The translations under genes and the position numbers were made by a program. Source: Algoriphagus ratkowskyi (GTDB lineage Bacteria; Bacteroidota; Bacteroidia; Cytophagales; Cyclobacteriaceae). Taken from it: a stretch of 64,000 bases of DNA. The stretch spans positions 38,636 through 102,635 of the forward strand of contig NZ_MSSV01000018.1 in the NCBI RefSeq assembly GCF_002150505.1, in the 5' to 3' direction. Shown piece by piece: positions 34,296 through 44,264 of this stretch. The notes beneath the pieces are model-generated. The model saw only the letters and a list, made by a program, of their open reading frames with translations, did no database searches and was not told where the DNA came from. Position 1 is the first letter of the stretch; each line of letters begins with the position of its first letter.

Positions 34296-35141
34296 ATGAA
34301 ACATCTTGAGACCTCCTATACCGCCCACGACGGTCAAAAACTATATCTCCAAGCATGGATGGTTGATGCTCCAAAAGCAAGCATGCTCTTAGTTCACGGC
34401 TTGGGAGAGCATAGTGGGCGATATGAGCATTTGGTTGAGAAGTTAAATGAGATTGGTGTTTCGGTTTTTACATTTGACGGGAGAGGGCACGGGAAGTCAG
34501 CAGAAGGCAAACCGGACGCTTACTTTGAATCATATCAAGATTACCTCAAAGACATTGATGCGCTTTTTGGAAAGGTGAAGAGTTATGTGCCGGGGGTTCC
34601 GGCTTTTCTGTATGGACACAGCATGGGAGGGGGATTGGTCGCCGCTTACACACTACAATATCAGCCAGAGACAGCTGGTGTAGTTATGAGTTCCCCTGCC
34701 ATAAAAGCAGCTGAAGGAACATCCTTATTCTTAATTGCTATCTCCAGTATCATGAGTAAATATTTTCCAAAATTGAAAGCCTTACAATTAGATGCTCAAA
34801 AAATATCTCGCATCCCTGAAGAAGTAGAAAAATATAGAAAAGATCCTTTAATATACACCGAAGCCATTCCTGCGCGAACAGCCTATGAATTGCTTCAAAT
34901 GATGCGTTATATAGAAGATAAAGCTGCAGAGTTTACTCGACCATTTTTACTTTTGCATGGCACAGATGATGGCTTGACCAATCCAAAAGGTTCAGAAATG
35001 TTATTTGAAAAAGCTTCTACTACTGATAAAACAATTCGGATTTTCCCCGGAGCATTTCATGAATTAATCAATGATTTGGATCGAGAAGAGGTGATCAGGC
35101 TGATCGTCGATTGGATACAAACTCGGATTGAAAAGTATTAA
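34296..35141 (+). CDS. Alpha/beta hydrolase, monoacylglycerol-lipase-like
   Basis: The 281-residue cytosolic protein carries LLVHGLGEHSGRYEHL at the oxyanion region, the nucleophile elbow GHSMGGG, the acid in LLLHGTDDGLTNP and the histidine in FPGAFHEL. This is the serine aminopeptidase S33/lysophospholipase pattern (Hydrolase_4), usually active on mono- or lysoacyl lipids. Domain order and length are normal. It stands alone, divergent from the serine hydrolase and convergent with the VOC gene, whose stop is 9 bases away. Confidence 0.94.
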   Translation: MKHLETSYTAHDGQKLYLQAWMVDAPKASMLLVHGLGEHSGRYEHLVEKLNEIGVSVFTFDGRGHGKSAEGKPDAYFESYQDYLKDIDALFGKVKSYVPGVPAFLYGHSMGGGLVAAYTLQYQPETAGVVMSSPAIKAAEGTSLFLIAISSIMSKYFPKLKALQLDAQKISRIPEEVEKYRKDPLIYTEAIPARTAYELLQMMRYIEDKAAEFTRPFLLLHGTDDGLTNPKGSEMLFEKASTTDKTIRIFPGAFHELINDLDREEVIRLIVDWIQTRIEKY

Positions 35142-35150
35142 AGCATTAGA

Positions 35151-35642
35151 TTAAATCTCTTCCAATAATTCATTGATGTTCAGTTGTCTGGTGTACATAT
35201 GTATACTGCCATCTGGATTCACAGGCCATTCATCTTTTGGTCTATCCCAATATAGTTCTACCCCATTTTCATCTGGGTCATCTAAGTATATTGCCTCAGA
35301 GACTCCATGGTCAGCCGCGCCAGTGAGCGGGTAGTTTGCCTCCATCAATTGCTTAAGAAGTACTGCCAAATCACGTCGAGTGGGCAGGAGGATTGCAGTA
35401 TGAAAAAGCCCAGCAGTATTCTTTGGCGCTGGTTTGCCTCCTTTGCTTTGCCAGGTGTTTAATCCAATGTGGTGATGATATCCTCCTGCGGAAATAAAGG
35501 CTGCATCTTTCCCGTACATCGAGACCAGCTCAAATCCCAACAAACCTTGATAGAAGTCTAAGGACTTTTGAAGGTTGCTTACTTTCAAGTGAACATGGCC
35601 AATGCGTGTATTTGCTGGAATTTGATAAGTAGGAGCAGACAT
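35151..35642 (-). CDS. VOC family (glyoxalase/extradiol dioxygenase-like) protein
   Basis: The 163-residue protein begins with a classic VOC half (RIGHVHLKVSNLQKSLDFYQ). It supplies likely metal ligands in GHVHLKV, HHHIGLNTW and NGVELYWD. This arrangement fits the CatE-like catechol-2,3-dioxygenase subgroup, though only one of the two duplicated modules of CatE is present. The substrate is unknown. It lies convergent to the lipase-like hydrolase and divergent to the AddA-like gene. Confidence 0.9.
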   Translation of the reverse strand: MSAPTYQIPANTRIGHVHLKVSNLQKSLDFYQGLLGFELVSMYGKDAAFISAGGYHHHIGLNTWQSKGGKPAPKNTAGLFHTAILLPTRRDLAVLLKQLMEANYPLTGAADHGVSEAIYLDDPDENGVELYWDRPKDEWPVNPDGSIHMYTRQLNINELLEEI

Positions 35643-35848
35643 TTTTTAGGTGGATTAGAAATGTGATTTTGCAAGAGAATCCCTGAAATTTCCATCGTTA
35701 AACAAAACAACTTAACATATCTGTAAATCAGTTGATTGAATTAAATGGAATGAATTTATCATTTATGTCATTTTAGCCAGTCTGATTCTCTTATTGTAAG
35801 TAAGTTTACCTATATTATTCCGACAATTTTTGTCAATACTAAAATCAT

Positions 35849-35882
35849 TTTGCTTCGAAACTAAGATGCCTCCTTATCTTAG
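35849..35882 (+). promoter_or_regulatory. Possible promoter of the addAB operon
   Basis: TTTG (35849-35852) and TATCTTAG (35875-35882) resemble -33 and -7 boxes with a 22-base gap; the ATG follows at 35901. CTAAGAT (35861-35867) and ATCTTAG (35876-35882) also form an inverted repeat over the -7 box, which could be an operator. Confidence 0.4.
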
Positions 35883-35900
35883 TTCATTCACTTTTTACCC

Positions 35901-38900
35901 ATGGAAAAGAAACCCTTTATCATTTACAAATCTTCAGCTGGCTCCGGCAAGACCTATACGCTGACCTTGGAATATCTCAAGCTGGCGCTACAAAGTCCGC
36001 ATGCCTTCAAACAAATTCTTGCCGTCACCTTCACAAATAAGGCAACGCAGGAAATGAAAGAACGGATTTTGAAGGATCTCACGAGATTGAGTCAAGAGAT
36101 CAGACCTGCCGAATTTCTGGATCAAGAGCTGATAAAGGCATTGAATCTTTCCGCCGAAGGATTACAAAATGCGGCTAGGGAAACCCTGCTCGATATCCTG
36201 CATGGTTACGGCTATTTTGCGGTGAGTACGATTGACTCTTTCTTTCAACGGGTGATTCGATCCTTTGCCAAGGAGATGGATTTGCAGGCAAAATTTGAGC
36301 TGGAACTTGATCAAACTGCCGTCCTGAATAGGTTGGTAGATCGAGTAGTTGAGCAGGTCGCCACGGATGATAACTTGAAAAAATGGCTTACTGAGTATGC
36401 AGAAGAGCGAATAGAGGAAGGAAAGAGCTGGGACATTCGATCTGCCTTGAGCGGACTTGGAAGAGAGATTTTTCAGGAAAAATTCAAAGCTCATCAGGCT
36501 CTTTTCGAATCAACTATCGCTCAGGAGGGATTTTTAGGCGATTTCAGAAAAGTAATTAAAGGTAAAAAAGATGAGCTGATTGCTGCGGCTCTGGAGATCA
36601 AGACCAAAGCTAATGAGATTAGGGTAGGTTATGGATTAGAATGGACGGACTTCAAGGGTAGTGGTAGCTCTTTTGCGAAGCGATTTGATCAGTTGGGAGA
36701 TGAGAAATCTCCAATTCCAGCATTAACTGATGTGATGAAGCGTGAGCTTCCTGATGCTGATAAGTGGTATTCAGGAACTAGTAAGAGAAAGGATGAGATC
36801 AGATCTGCAGCTGAATCAGGACTGATTGAATTGATTTTTAAGCTTCCAGCTTTACTCACTCAATGGAATACATTGATGGCTTTAAGCCGTAATCTCAATG
36901 CTTTTGGCGTATTCAGGAATTTACTCCACGAGCTCCGAGAACTCAAGGACGAGGAAAGTATTTTGATGATCTCAGATGTAAATGACTTCCTCAAAGGAAT
37001 AGTCGCTGGTAATGAAGCTCCATTTATTTATGAGAAAATCGGGAATCAATACCGCAACTTTTTGATCGATGAATTTCAGGATACTTCCGAGTTTCAGTGG
37101 TCAAGTTTCAAACCTCTTTTGCTGAACTCACTTGGCACGATGAACACCAATTTGCTGGTCGGAGACGTGAAGCAATCTATCTATCGATGGCGGGGAGGAA
37201 GGCTTGAATTACTACTTAATGAAGTACAAGAGCAGATAAATGAAAACTATCAGGATATCAAAAACTTATCTGTTAACTACAGAAGCTTACCTAAGGTAGT
37301 TTCTTTCAACAATTCTCTTTTCGAAGCCCTTCCAGAATTAATGCAGGAGGGAATAAATTCTGAATTTAAAGTGGACTCTTTCAATCTGCTTTCTGATGCT
37401 TTTGCTGGAGTAAATCAAGAAGTGCCTGAGAAGAAATTGGCACTAGAATTTCAAGGGAAAATTCATTTAGAGTTTACCCAGAAGCCAGCTAGAAATTCTT
37501 TTGAAACAAGTGAGGAAGATGAGGAAGAGGAAGAAAGTAATTCGGTTTTGGACAAACTGATTCCACTCATAATGGAGCTTCAGGATAAAGGATATGAGCC
37601 GAGAGATATAGCTTTTCTGGTGAGGAAGAATCAACAGGGTGCGGACATAGCTGATCGAATGATGAGCTATGCGCAGGAAAATCCAGATAGTGGCTATCGC
37701 TTTGATGTACTTTCTGAAGATTCCCTTTTTCTTGGTAAATCGGCCGCAGTGAAAGCGGTGATTGCTTTGCTACAATACTTGGGGAATCCAGCAGATCTTG
37801 TTCCGCTTAAGACATTTTGGTTCTATTATGCTTTGATCCATGAGGTGGAATACAGCCATGAGCTTTTTGAGAAAAACTCACTTCCAACCGAGCTTAGAGA
37901 CAAGCAGAAATACCTAATTGACCATCTCAATCCTTGGCTTCAATTACCGTTGATGGAGCAAGTGGAGGAGATAATCAAGTTTCTGGATGTATATGAGCGC
38001 AAAGTGGATTTGGCGTATGTGTCTGGGGTGAAAGAGGCTGCTTTTGACTTTGTGAAAAAGAACCGGGCTGATTTGCAGGGATTCCTGGATTGGTGGGAAT
38101 TAAATCAATTTAAGCGAACGGTGAAGATTCCTGAAAATCATAATGCTATGCGGATATTGACCATTCACAAGGCTAAAGGCTTGCAATACAAGGCAGTGAT
38201 TATGCCGTATTTAGATTGGAAGATCGTGGCAGGCGGACAACAAGCACCGGTTATTTGGAGCGAATATGCCATTTCCGAAGCACTCAAAACTGTCCTGCCT
38301 TTGACCCATCAATCTGCATTAGCTGATTCTGAGTTTGTAGGGATCTATGGAGATGAGGTGAGATTGGCTTATTTGGATACCTTGAATATGCTTTATGTGG
38401 CTTTCACTCGGGCGGAAGAAGTTTTGTATGGTTTTGCTGATTTTACCCAAACTTCAAAAGGAATAATCAATCTGAAGCAATCAGGCAATATACTTTACAG
38501 CTTATTTGCTCAGGGGTTTGCTTTGCCTACGCATTCATCTACAGATAAGTGGGATGCGGAAAAAATGGTGTTTGACTGGGGAGAGTGGCCCGAATCAGCG
38601 GTGAAAAAGGAGGTCTTGACTACTGCACCGATCGAATTGAGCTGGGAATCTACCGACTGGAGGGAGAAGTTGCAAACCAGAGAATATGCTTGGGATTTCT
38701 CAGAAACAGGTATTCATGCTCGGGAACAGCGAATGTTGGGTGTCTTAATTCACGAAATTCTGGAGCAAGCCCGCTCACTTGAAATGGCTTTGGAAATCCT
38801 ACAATCCTTTGTATTCGATGGCAGAATTGATCAAGAAACGCAGCAAGTAATAACTACTCAGCTTATCGAGTTATTTGAATTGCCACAGTTTAAAACTTGG

Positions 38901-39152
38901 TATGCAGCAGATTATCAAGCCTTGTCCGAGCAGGGGATATTGCTTCCAGGAGGAAAGCAAAAGCGTCCTGACCGAATTTTGGTAGGAGAGAATTTGGCTA
39001 TGGTGATTGATTTTAAGACAGGAGAAAAAGCTTCCAAGCATCAAGCCCAAGTGAGAGAATATATGGCTTTAGTGAAAAATCTGACCCAACTTCCTACGCA
39101 AGGTTTCCTTTGTTATCTAGAACCCACAGAAATTTTTGAAATCAATGAATAG
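35901..39152 (+). CDS. AddA/RecB-like helicase-nuclease
   Basis: The 1083-residue protein shows the UvrD/Rep helicase motifs in order: Walker A SSAGSGKTYT (residues 11-20), Ia AVTFTNKATQEMKERI, II FLIDEFQDTSEFQW, III VGDVKQSIYRWRGG, IV NYRSLPKVV, V LTIHKAKGLQYKAV and VI YVAFTRAEEVLYG. A RecB-type nuclease domain closes the protein, with VIDFKTGEK and HQAQVREYMALV. Together with the overlapping downstream gene it should form an AddAB-type enzyme that unwinds and trims double-strand breaks for recombination. It is a typical Bacteroidota version. Promoter-like boxes stand 19 bases upstream. Confidence 0.94.
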   Translation: MEKKPFIIYKSSAGSGKTYTLTLEYLKLALQSPHAFKQILAVTFTNKATQEMKERILKDLTRLSQEIRPAEFLDQELIKALNLSAEGLQNAARETLLDILHGYGYFAVSTIDSFFQRVIRSFAKEMDLQAKFELELDQTAVLNRLVDRVVEQVATDDNLKKWLTEYAEERIEEGKSWDIRSALSGLGREIFQEKFKAHQALFESTIAQEGFLGDFRKVIKGKKDELIAAALEIKTKANEIRVGYGLEWTDFKGSGSSFAKRFDQLGDEKSPIPALTDVMKRELPDADKWYSGTSKRKDEIRSAAESGLIELIFKLPALLTQWNTLMALSRNLNAFGVFRNLLHELRELKDEESILMISDVNDFLKGIVAGNEAPFIYEKIGNQYRNFLIDEFQDTSEFQWSSFKPLLLNSLGTMNTNLLVGDVKQSIYRWRGGRLELLLNEVQEQINENYQDIKNLSVNYRSLPKVVSFNNSLFEALPELMQEGINSEFKVDSFNLLSDAFAGVNQEVPEKKLALEFQGKIHLEFTQKPARNSFETSEEDEEEEESNSVLDKLIPLIMELQDKGYEPRDIAFLVRKNQQGADIADRMMSYAQENPDSGYRFDVLSEDSLFLGKSAAVKAVIALLQYLGNPADLVPLKTFWFYYALIHEVEYSHELFEKNSLPTELRDKQKYLIDHLNPWLQLPLMEQVEEIIKFLDVYERKVDLAYVSGVKEAAFDFVKKNRADLQGFLDWWELNQFKRTVKIPENHNAMRILTIHKAKGLQYKAVIMPYLDWKIVAGGQQAPVIWSEYAISEALKTVLPLTHQSALADSEFVGIYGDEVRLAYLDTLNMLYVAFTRAEEVLYGFADFTQTSKGIINLKQSGNILYSLFAQGFALPTHSSTDKWDAEKMVFDWGEWPESAVKKEVLTTAPIELSWESTDWREKLQTREYAWDFSETGIHAREQRMLGVLIHEILEQARSLEMALEILQSFVFDGRIDQETQQVITTQLIELFELPQFKTWYAADYQALSEQGILLPGGKQKRPDRILVGENLAMVIDFKTGEKASKHQAQVREYMALVKNLTQLPTQGFLCYLEPTEIFEINE

Positions 39153-41982
39153 CTTTTTAAAAAATACAGCGCTAGACCTATTGAACTCTGGTCAGTCGCT
39201 CAAAGATATGATCATAGTTCTGCCTAATAGGCGTGCAGGGCTATTTTTTACTCAACATTTAGGGACATTAATCGATTCTCCATCTTGGATGCCTGAGATC
39301 AAAACGATAGAGGAGGTGTTCTACAATCATGCTGGTGAAAGACCAACAGATGATCTGAGTTTGATATTTGAATTGTATCAGGTTTATAAAACATTACAGC
39401 CTGAACCAGAAGATTTTGATAGATTTTATTTCTGGGGAGAATTGATCTTGAAGGACTTCAATGATCTGGATCAGTTTCTGGCAGATGCCAAATGGGTATA
39501 TAGCAATCTTGCAGACATAAAGGAATATGAGACAGATCTGAGCTTTCTATCAGATGAACAAGTGGATTTGATTTCTAGATTTTGGAAATCCTTTAAAAAA
39601 CAATCGGATGTAGAACGAGCCAAGTTTTTGAAATTCTGGCAAATTTTGGAACAGCTTTACATTCAATTCCAAGCCAATCTAACAACTACCGGAATGAGCT
39701 ATTCTGGTAGAATTTATAGAGCTGTTGCAGAGAAATTAAACGAGATTCAGAAACCTAAAAAACGGGTCTATTTTCTTGGATTCAATGCTTTTACCTTGGC
39801 TGAAGAAATGCTCATCAAGCATTATGTTAAAGAATTTGGGGCTAAAATCTATTGGGATCTCGATGCCTATTACCTAGATGACAAGCGGCAGGAAGCAGGA
39901 TTGTTTTTCAGAGATTACAGAAAAGATCCAGTGCTTGGGCCAACGTTCTCTGAAGCCATTCCAAATAGAATTCGAGATAAAGCCGCACTTATCAAAACGT
40001 ATTCGATTCCGCTTAAAATCAATCAGGCGAACCTCGTATCGAAGATAGCAGCGTCTATTCCTAGCAATGAACGACTGGAGGAGACGGTGATCATTCTTCC
40101 CGACGAGCAATTGCTTTTTCCTGTTTTGCATTCGCTCCCAGAGTCGATTCAAAAGTTGAATGTAACCATGGGTTATCCCATCCGAAATGCGCCTATATTT
40201 TCATTTTTGGATGCGGTTTTGGATTTGCAACGGTACTTGAGAGTCAAAGAGGAAGGCGTATTTTTTTATCATAAACCTATCACAGACTTGCTTTCATTTT
40301 CCTATTTGAAGGAAGTTGATGAAGCATTTGTGAAGGATATACTTAAAGACATAAAGGGTAAAAACCTCGTAGAGGTAAATGCAGAAGAGTTGGCGAAAGG
40401 CGGTGAGCTGTTCAGGTTGATTTTTAGAAAAGTAGAATCAGCTGAGTTATTCGCGTATTTGGGTGAATTGATGCAATTTCTAGCTCAAAGTCTGGAAAAT
40501 GATGCTGTTCAGCGAAGTTATCTTTTTCAGGCTTTCAAGCAATTGACTAGAATTCGGGATGTGTTTGAAAAGAATGCTCCAGGAAATGTACGGGCAGATT
40601 TCTACCTCAAGCTTTTTCGACAGCTTTTCAGAGAGATCAAGTTGCCTTTTGAAGGAGAACCGCTTGAAGGGCTGCAAATCATGGGTGTACTAGAATCCAG
40701 AAATTTGGACTTTCGCAGAGTAATTATTTGCGATGTGAACGAGGGGAGTTTTCCTCCTGGAGGTGGGATCAATTCTATGATTCCATTCAACCTTAGAAGA
40801 GCCTTCAGCCTTCCAGTGCAGGAGCAAAACGATGCGATTTATGCTTATACTTTCTACCGATTGCTACATCAAGCCGAGGAAGTTCACTTGATTTACACCA
40901 CCGCTTCTGATCAGGGAAAAGCAGGAGAAATGAGCCGATTTATACAACAGATGCAAGTTGAGATAGGAGTAGAGCCACCTGCGGCAGTCTTGGTTCCTGT
41001 TGACTTGACTCCCGGCAAGGCCATTACAATTCAGAAAACTCCAGAGATTTTGACTAGTCTGAAACGTTACATTTTCACGAATTCTGACCCAGATAGGCAG
41101 ATTTCTTTTTCAGCTTCTGCGTTGAATTCGTATTTGGATTGCAGGCTTAGATTTTACTTTCGCTATGTGGCAGGATTGAAGGAAAAGGAGGAAGTAGTAA
41201 CTGAAATAGATGCTTCTACATTTGGATCCATGTTGCATAAAGCAATTGAACTACTTTATAAGCCCGACGAGGGAAAGCCATCTCGATTAATCGATACACA
41301 TACAATTGAGCGGTTGAAAGTTAGTATTCCAACGGCTGTAGATAGTGCAATCGTGGATTTTTATCAAGCTGAATCTATAGAAAAACTTACACTCAGCGGT
41401 CAATTGCAGATAGCGCGGGCAATCATGATCAAGTACATCAAAGCGATTTTGAAATACGATCAGGCAAATGGTGATTTCAAGGTGCTGAATTTAGAGCGAA
41501 AATATTTAGCAGGAATTCCAGTGAATACCCAGGAAGGTTTGCAGAATATAGCGCTGGGAGGATTCATAGACCGCGTGGACGAAAAAGATGGTGTGATCCG
41601 ATTGATAGATTATAAAACTGGAAAAGACAATAAGAAAGTGACAACTATCGAGTCGTTTTTTGATAGAGATGATAAAAAACGGAATAAGGCAGCTATGCAA
41701 ACCATGCTTTATGCTAAGCTTTTCCAAGCAGAAAACCCTTCAATGAGTAAAGCTTTAAAGCCAGGGATTTTCAATATCAAGGAGATCTATGACCCTAACT
41801 TCAATCCTTTCCTAATGATGGAGAAGGAAGAAATCCAAGATTATCGAGAGTTTGCAGAGTTTTTTGAAGGAGGGCTTTCTGAATTGATCGGTGAAATCTA
41901 TAACCCTGAAATACCTTTTGATCAAACGGAAGATGTGAAGAAGTGCGAGTATTGTCCTTACAAAGAGATTTGTGGGAGGTGA
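39145..41982 (+). CDS. AddB-like nuclease subunit
   Basis: The 945-residue protein has an inactivated helicase-like N-terminal part starting near IVLPNRRAGLFFTQHL. Its C-terminal PD-(D/E)XK nuclease is in GFIDRVDEKDGVIRLIDYKT. Four cysteines match the AddB 4Fe-4S staple: one in SYLDCRLRFYF and three in KKCEYCPYKEICGR. With the AddA-like protein it would form the two-subunit recombinational repair enzyme. I choose the ATG at 39145, which overlaps the upstream stop by 8 bases; a TTG at 39136 would add three residues. The gene ends three bases before the convergent stop of the next gene. Confidence 0.92.
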   Translation: MNSFLKNTALDLLNSGQSLKDMIIVLPNRRAGLFFTQHLGTLIDSPSWMPEIKTIEEVFYNHAGERPTDDLSLIFELYQVYKTLQPEPEDFDRFYFWGELILKDFNDLDQFLADAKWVYSNLADIKEYETDLSFLSDEQVDLISRFWKSFKKQSDVERAKFLKFWQILEQLYIQFQANLTTTGMSYSGRIYRAVAEKLNEIQKPKKRVYFLGFNAFTLAEEMLIKHYVKEFGAKIYWDLDAYYLDDKRQEAGLFFRDYRKDPVLGPTFSEAIPNRIRDKAALIKTYSIPLKINQANLVSKIAASIPSNERLEETVIILPDEQLLFPVLHSLPESIQKLNVTMGYPIRNAPIFSFLDAVLDLQRYLRVKEEGVFFYHKPITDLLSFSYLKEVDEAFVKDILKDIKGKNLVEVNAEELAKGGELFRLIFRKVESAELFAYLGELMQFLAQSLENDAVQRSYLFQAFKQLTRIRDVFEKNAPGNVRADFYLKLFRQLFREIKLPFEGEPLEGLQIMGVLESRNLDFRRVIICDVNEGSFPPGGGINSMIPFNLRRAFSLPVQEQNDAIYAYTFYRLLHQAEEVHLIYTTASDQGKAGEMSRFIQQMQVEIGVEPPAAVLVPVDLTPGKAITIQKTPEILTSLKRYIFTNSDPDRQISFSASALNSYLDCRLRFYFRYVAGLKEKEEVVTEIDASTFGSMLHKAIELLYKPDEGKPSRLIDTHTIERLKVSIPTAVDSAIVDFYQAESIEKLTLSGQLQIARAIMIKYIKAILKYDQANGDFKVLNLERKYLAGIPVNTQEGLQNIALGGFIDRVDEKDGVIRLIDYKTGKDNKKVTTIESFFDRDDKKRNKAAMQTMLYAKLFQAENPSMSKALKPGIFNIKEIYDPNFNPFLMMEKEEIQDYREFAEFFEGGLSELIGEIYNPEIPFDQTEDVKKCEYCPYKEICGR

Positions 41983-41985
41983 AAT

Positions 41986-42612
41986 CTAAAACATCAAGCC
42001 TACTCTGCAGACAAAGCTACGGTATAGGTAGTTTTTTTCGTTCATCGAATTAAATCCTGGGGGGAGCAAATCTGAGGTTATTGACTGAGAACCAGGTTGC
42101 GATAATGTTCCTTGAAAATAAGTGACAGCCTGTCTTTTGTATGCAATACTGAGAGAAAGGGCAGTTTTTCCTTTTTTGGCGGGAAAGCTAAACCCCGCCG
42201 ATGGACTGATTAAAAGCCCACCTTCATACCAGCTCCTACTCCATTCGTCGCTGTAATTTTCCTCTAACACAGCGGATCCACCTCCAAGGTCCAATGCTCC
42301 AAAAAGTTTTGGCTTGTCATCTTTTCCAAGAAAAGCTCTCCATCCCAGCGCTATTGGGATGATGGAAATATCTTCATATTGATCCAGTCCGGTGGAAAAT
42401 CCGAGGACATGATTTTTGGTAATGTGCACTCCATTGAAAGTCATGAAAGTCACATCAAATCTCTTTACATGATTTCCGTCCCAGTCCTCCTCGCCTCGTC
42501 CATATAGAAATCCGACTTCGGCTTGACCGAAATACTTTTTCTCCTGAGCCATAGCTATGGAAGAGCAGAGCAAAAAGCCGAGTAGCAGGAGTTTAGTTTT
42601 TTGAGCTATCAT
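41986..42612 (-). CDS. Probable outer-membrane beta-barrel protein
   Basis: The 208-residue protein has a signal peptide (MIAQKTKLLLLGFLLCSSIAMA). Alternating amphipathic strands follow and a terminal aromatic strand (YRSFVCRVGLMF), as in small outer-membrane barrels of Bacteroidota. I cannot assign a family. It follows the LVIVD lipoprotein gene by 4 bases on the same strand, so the two are an operon. Its stop lies close to that of the convergent AddB-like gene. Confidence 0.8.
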   Translation of the reverse strand: MIAQKTKLLLLGFLLCSSIAMAQEKKYFGQAEVGFLYGRGEEDWDGNHVKRFDVTFMTFNGVHITKNHVLGFSTGLDQYEDISIIPIALGWRAFLGKDDKPKLFGALDLGGGSAVLEENYSDEWSRSWYEGGLLISPSAGFSFPAKKGKTALSLSIAYKRQAVTYFQGTLSQPGSQSITSDLLPPGFNSMNEKNYLYRSFVCRVGLMF

Positions 42613-42616
42613 CCTA

Positions 42617-43873
42617 TCAATAAAATTTCACTGGGTTTTTAACTTGAATACAGCTAAGTTTTTTCAGTTTGGCGGGGTTGCTATAATCGAATTGGCACAC
42701 CCCATCAGGGCCGATTACAATCAGAGATTTTGGGCCAGGGATTAGGTCAACTGACTTTTCACTGGTCAAAAATTCAAGTTGGTTTTGATCAATATTCATC
42801 ACATCAGAGACGTTGAAACTTTTCAGTCCATGAATACCTTCGGTGATATAAATGAAGTCTCCGGCTAAGCCCAAACCATGTGGATTCAACATAGGATATG
42901 ATTTTTTGAGCGTTGGCTGAAAGAGATTTTTGATGTCGATGACCTGAAGCTGATTAGCTCCATTCCAGCAAGAAGAGCCATTCCTTAGCGTTACAAATGC
43001 ATAGTCAGAATTTACCACCACTGGGTCGCATGCTTGTAAATGTGAATACACTGACATTCGAGTAGGGGAGTTCGGTGTACTCGCATCATAGATGTGCATT
43101 CCTGTATTGGATCCAATAAATAGCTTGTCCTCAAATGGGAAAATAGTTTCGATTCCCCAGCCCAAGTCAATTGGTTTTACAAAAGTAGGATCACTCGGAT
43201 TCTCTACATTAAAGACACGCATGGTAGATTGGTCTACCGCATATAGATGTTGATTTGAGAGGGTGAACCTAGCCATGGATCCACCGGTGCCATAGCTTTG
43301 AGCGGCGGCTGAGTAATTTGCTGAGAAGCTTATGCTGGAATTCATAAGCCATCCACCACCATCCTCAAATCCCCAAGTAGGACTTTCGGTTGTGATTACG
43401 GTGTCACGGAAGGTTATAATCTCTCCAGTGGCATGCGTATACAGATGCTTAAAAACATCTTCCACTCGTTTGACTAGATGAATTTTGTCAATGTTGCTGA
43501 TGTCAAATGCGAGAAGGTCCACGTAATTATCTGCGTAAAGTATGTTTCCATTAACTGCCAGATCCACGTTTCCTGGAATTGGTATGAAGCTTAAGTTCTT
43601 TGGGCTGGCTGGGTTTTCATTATTTAAAATATGAATTCCTTTGGTAGGTTCGTTGATAAAAAGATAGTCACCATAGATATAGATTTTGCCAGGATTGTCC
43701 AAAGGCTGAGCTGGCTCAATGCTGATTATCCTTGCTCTTACGTCGCTCATCTCCAGGTAAATTGGCATCATCGTGCGATAAGTGTAGGAGGAATTGACTT
43801 CGTCCTGGCAGGAAGAAAATACCAAAACCGACAACAAGAAAAAGAGCGAGAGGTAGGAGTTGAAGGATTTCAT
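42617..43873 (-). CDS. LVIVD-repeat lipoprotein
   Basis: The 418-residue protein begins with a lipoprotein signal (MKSFNSYLSLFFLLSVLVFS then SCQ, with the lipid cysteine in FSSC). Beta-propeller-like LVIVD repeats follow, for example IYGDYLFINEPTKGIHILNN, LAVNGNILYADNYVDLLAFD and NQHLYAVDQSTMRVFNV, about 45 residues apart. These proteins sit on the outer membrane; their ligands are unknown. I use the ATG at 43873, since an upstream in-frame start would push the signal peptide inward. The outer-membrane barrel gene 4 bases downstream is presumably its partner. Confidence 0.88.
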   Translation of the reverse strand: MKSFNSYLSLFFLLSVLVFSSCQDEVNSSYTYRTMMPIYLEMSDVRARIISIEPAQPLDNPGKIYIYGDYLFINEPTKGIHILNNENPASPKNLSFIPIPGNVDLAVNGNILYADNYVDLLAFDISNIDKIHLVKRVEDVFKHLYTHATGEIITFRDTVITTESPTWGFEDGGGWLMNSSISFSANYSAAAQSYGTGGSMARFTLSNQHLYAVDQSTMRVFNVENPSDPTFVKPIDLGWGIETIFPFEDKLFIGSNTGMHIYDASTPNSPTRMSVYSHLQACDPVVVNSDYAFVTLRNGSSCWNGANQLQVIDIKNLFQPTLKKSYPMLNPHGLGLAGDFIYITEGIHGLKSFNVSDVMNIDQNQLEFLTSEKSVDLIPGPKSLIVIGPDGVCQFDYSNPAKLKKLSCIQVKNPVKFY

Positions 43874-44264
43874 ATAGCTCGGGTTTAGTGTTATAAAAAG
43901 TTTGTATCCAATAAACGAAGCCAAACAAAAATACGCTACAGAGGAGTATGATAAAATTTAAAGTTTTTGCATTACCTGTAATTCGGCAAAATTGAAACAA
44001 TAGGAAATTAACAGACGCGATAGCTTTCGCTAGAATATTTCATCAAATAACTTTCCTTTGAGTATTTCTGATAAGCGTTGGAAGCATAGCGCAAAAACAA
44101 TTTCTTATTTAGATAAGACTGAGATATGTGGGAGATTCTAGCAGTTTAAATAATTCCTAAATTGCCCTAGCCTGTGCTTATAGTATTTGTTCGAGAGTAA
44201 ATCATTACAAAAATATTTCTCGCGATTATTATTTTGTATTTAGGTTTTTATCTTCTCTGACTCC
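43874..44264. other. Intergenic, no gene seen
   Basis: About 390 bases between the LVIVD lipoprotein start and the phosphatase-family stop. A minus-strand ORF (43716-44000) falls mostly inside the lipoprotein gene in another frame and has no recognisable content. No strong hairpin or promoter could be assigned. Confidence 0.4.

Noticed and set aside
43716..44000. 94-residue minus-strand ORF
   Set aside because: It overlaps the LVIVD lipoprotein start in another frame. Its hydrophobic look comes from AT-rich intergenic DNA.
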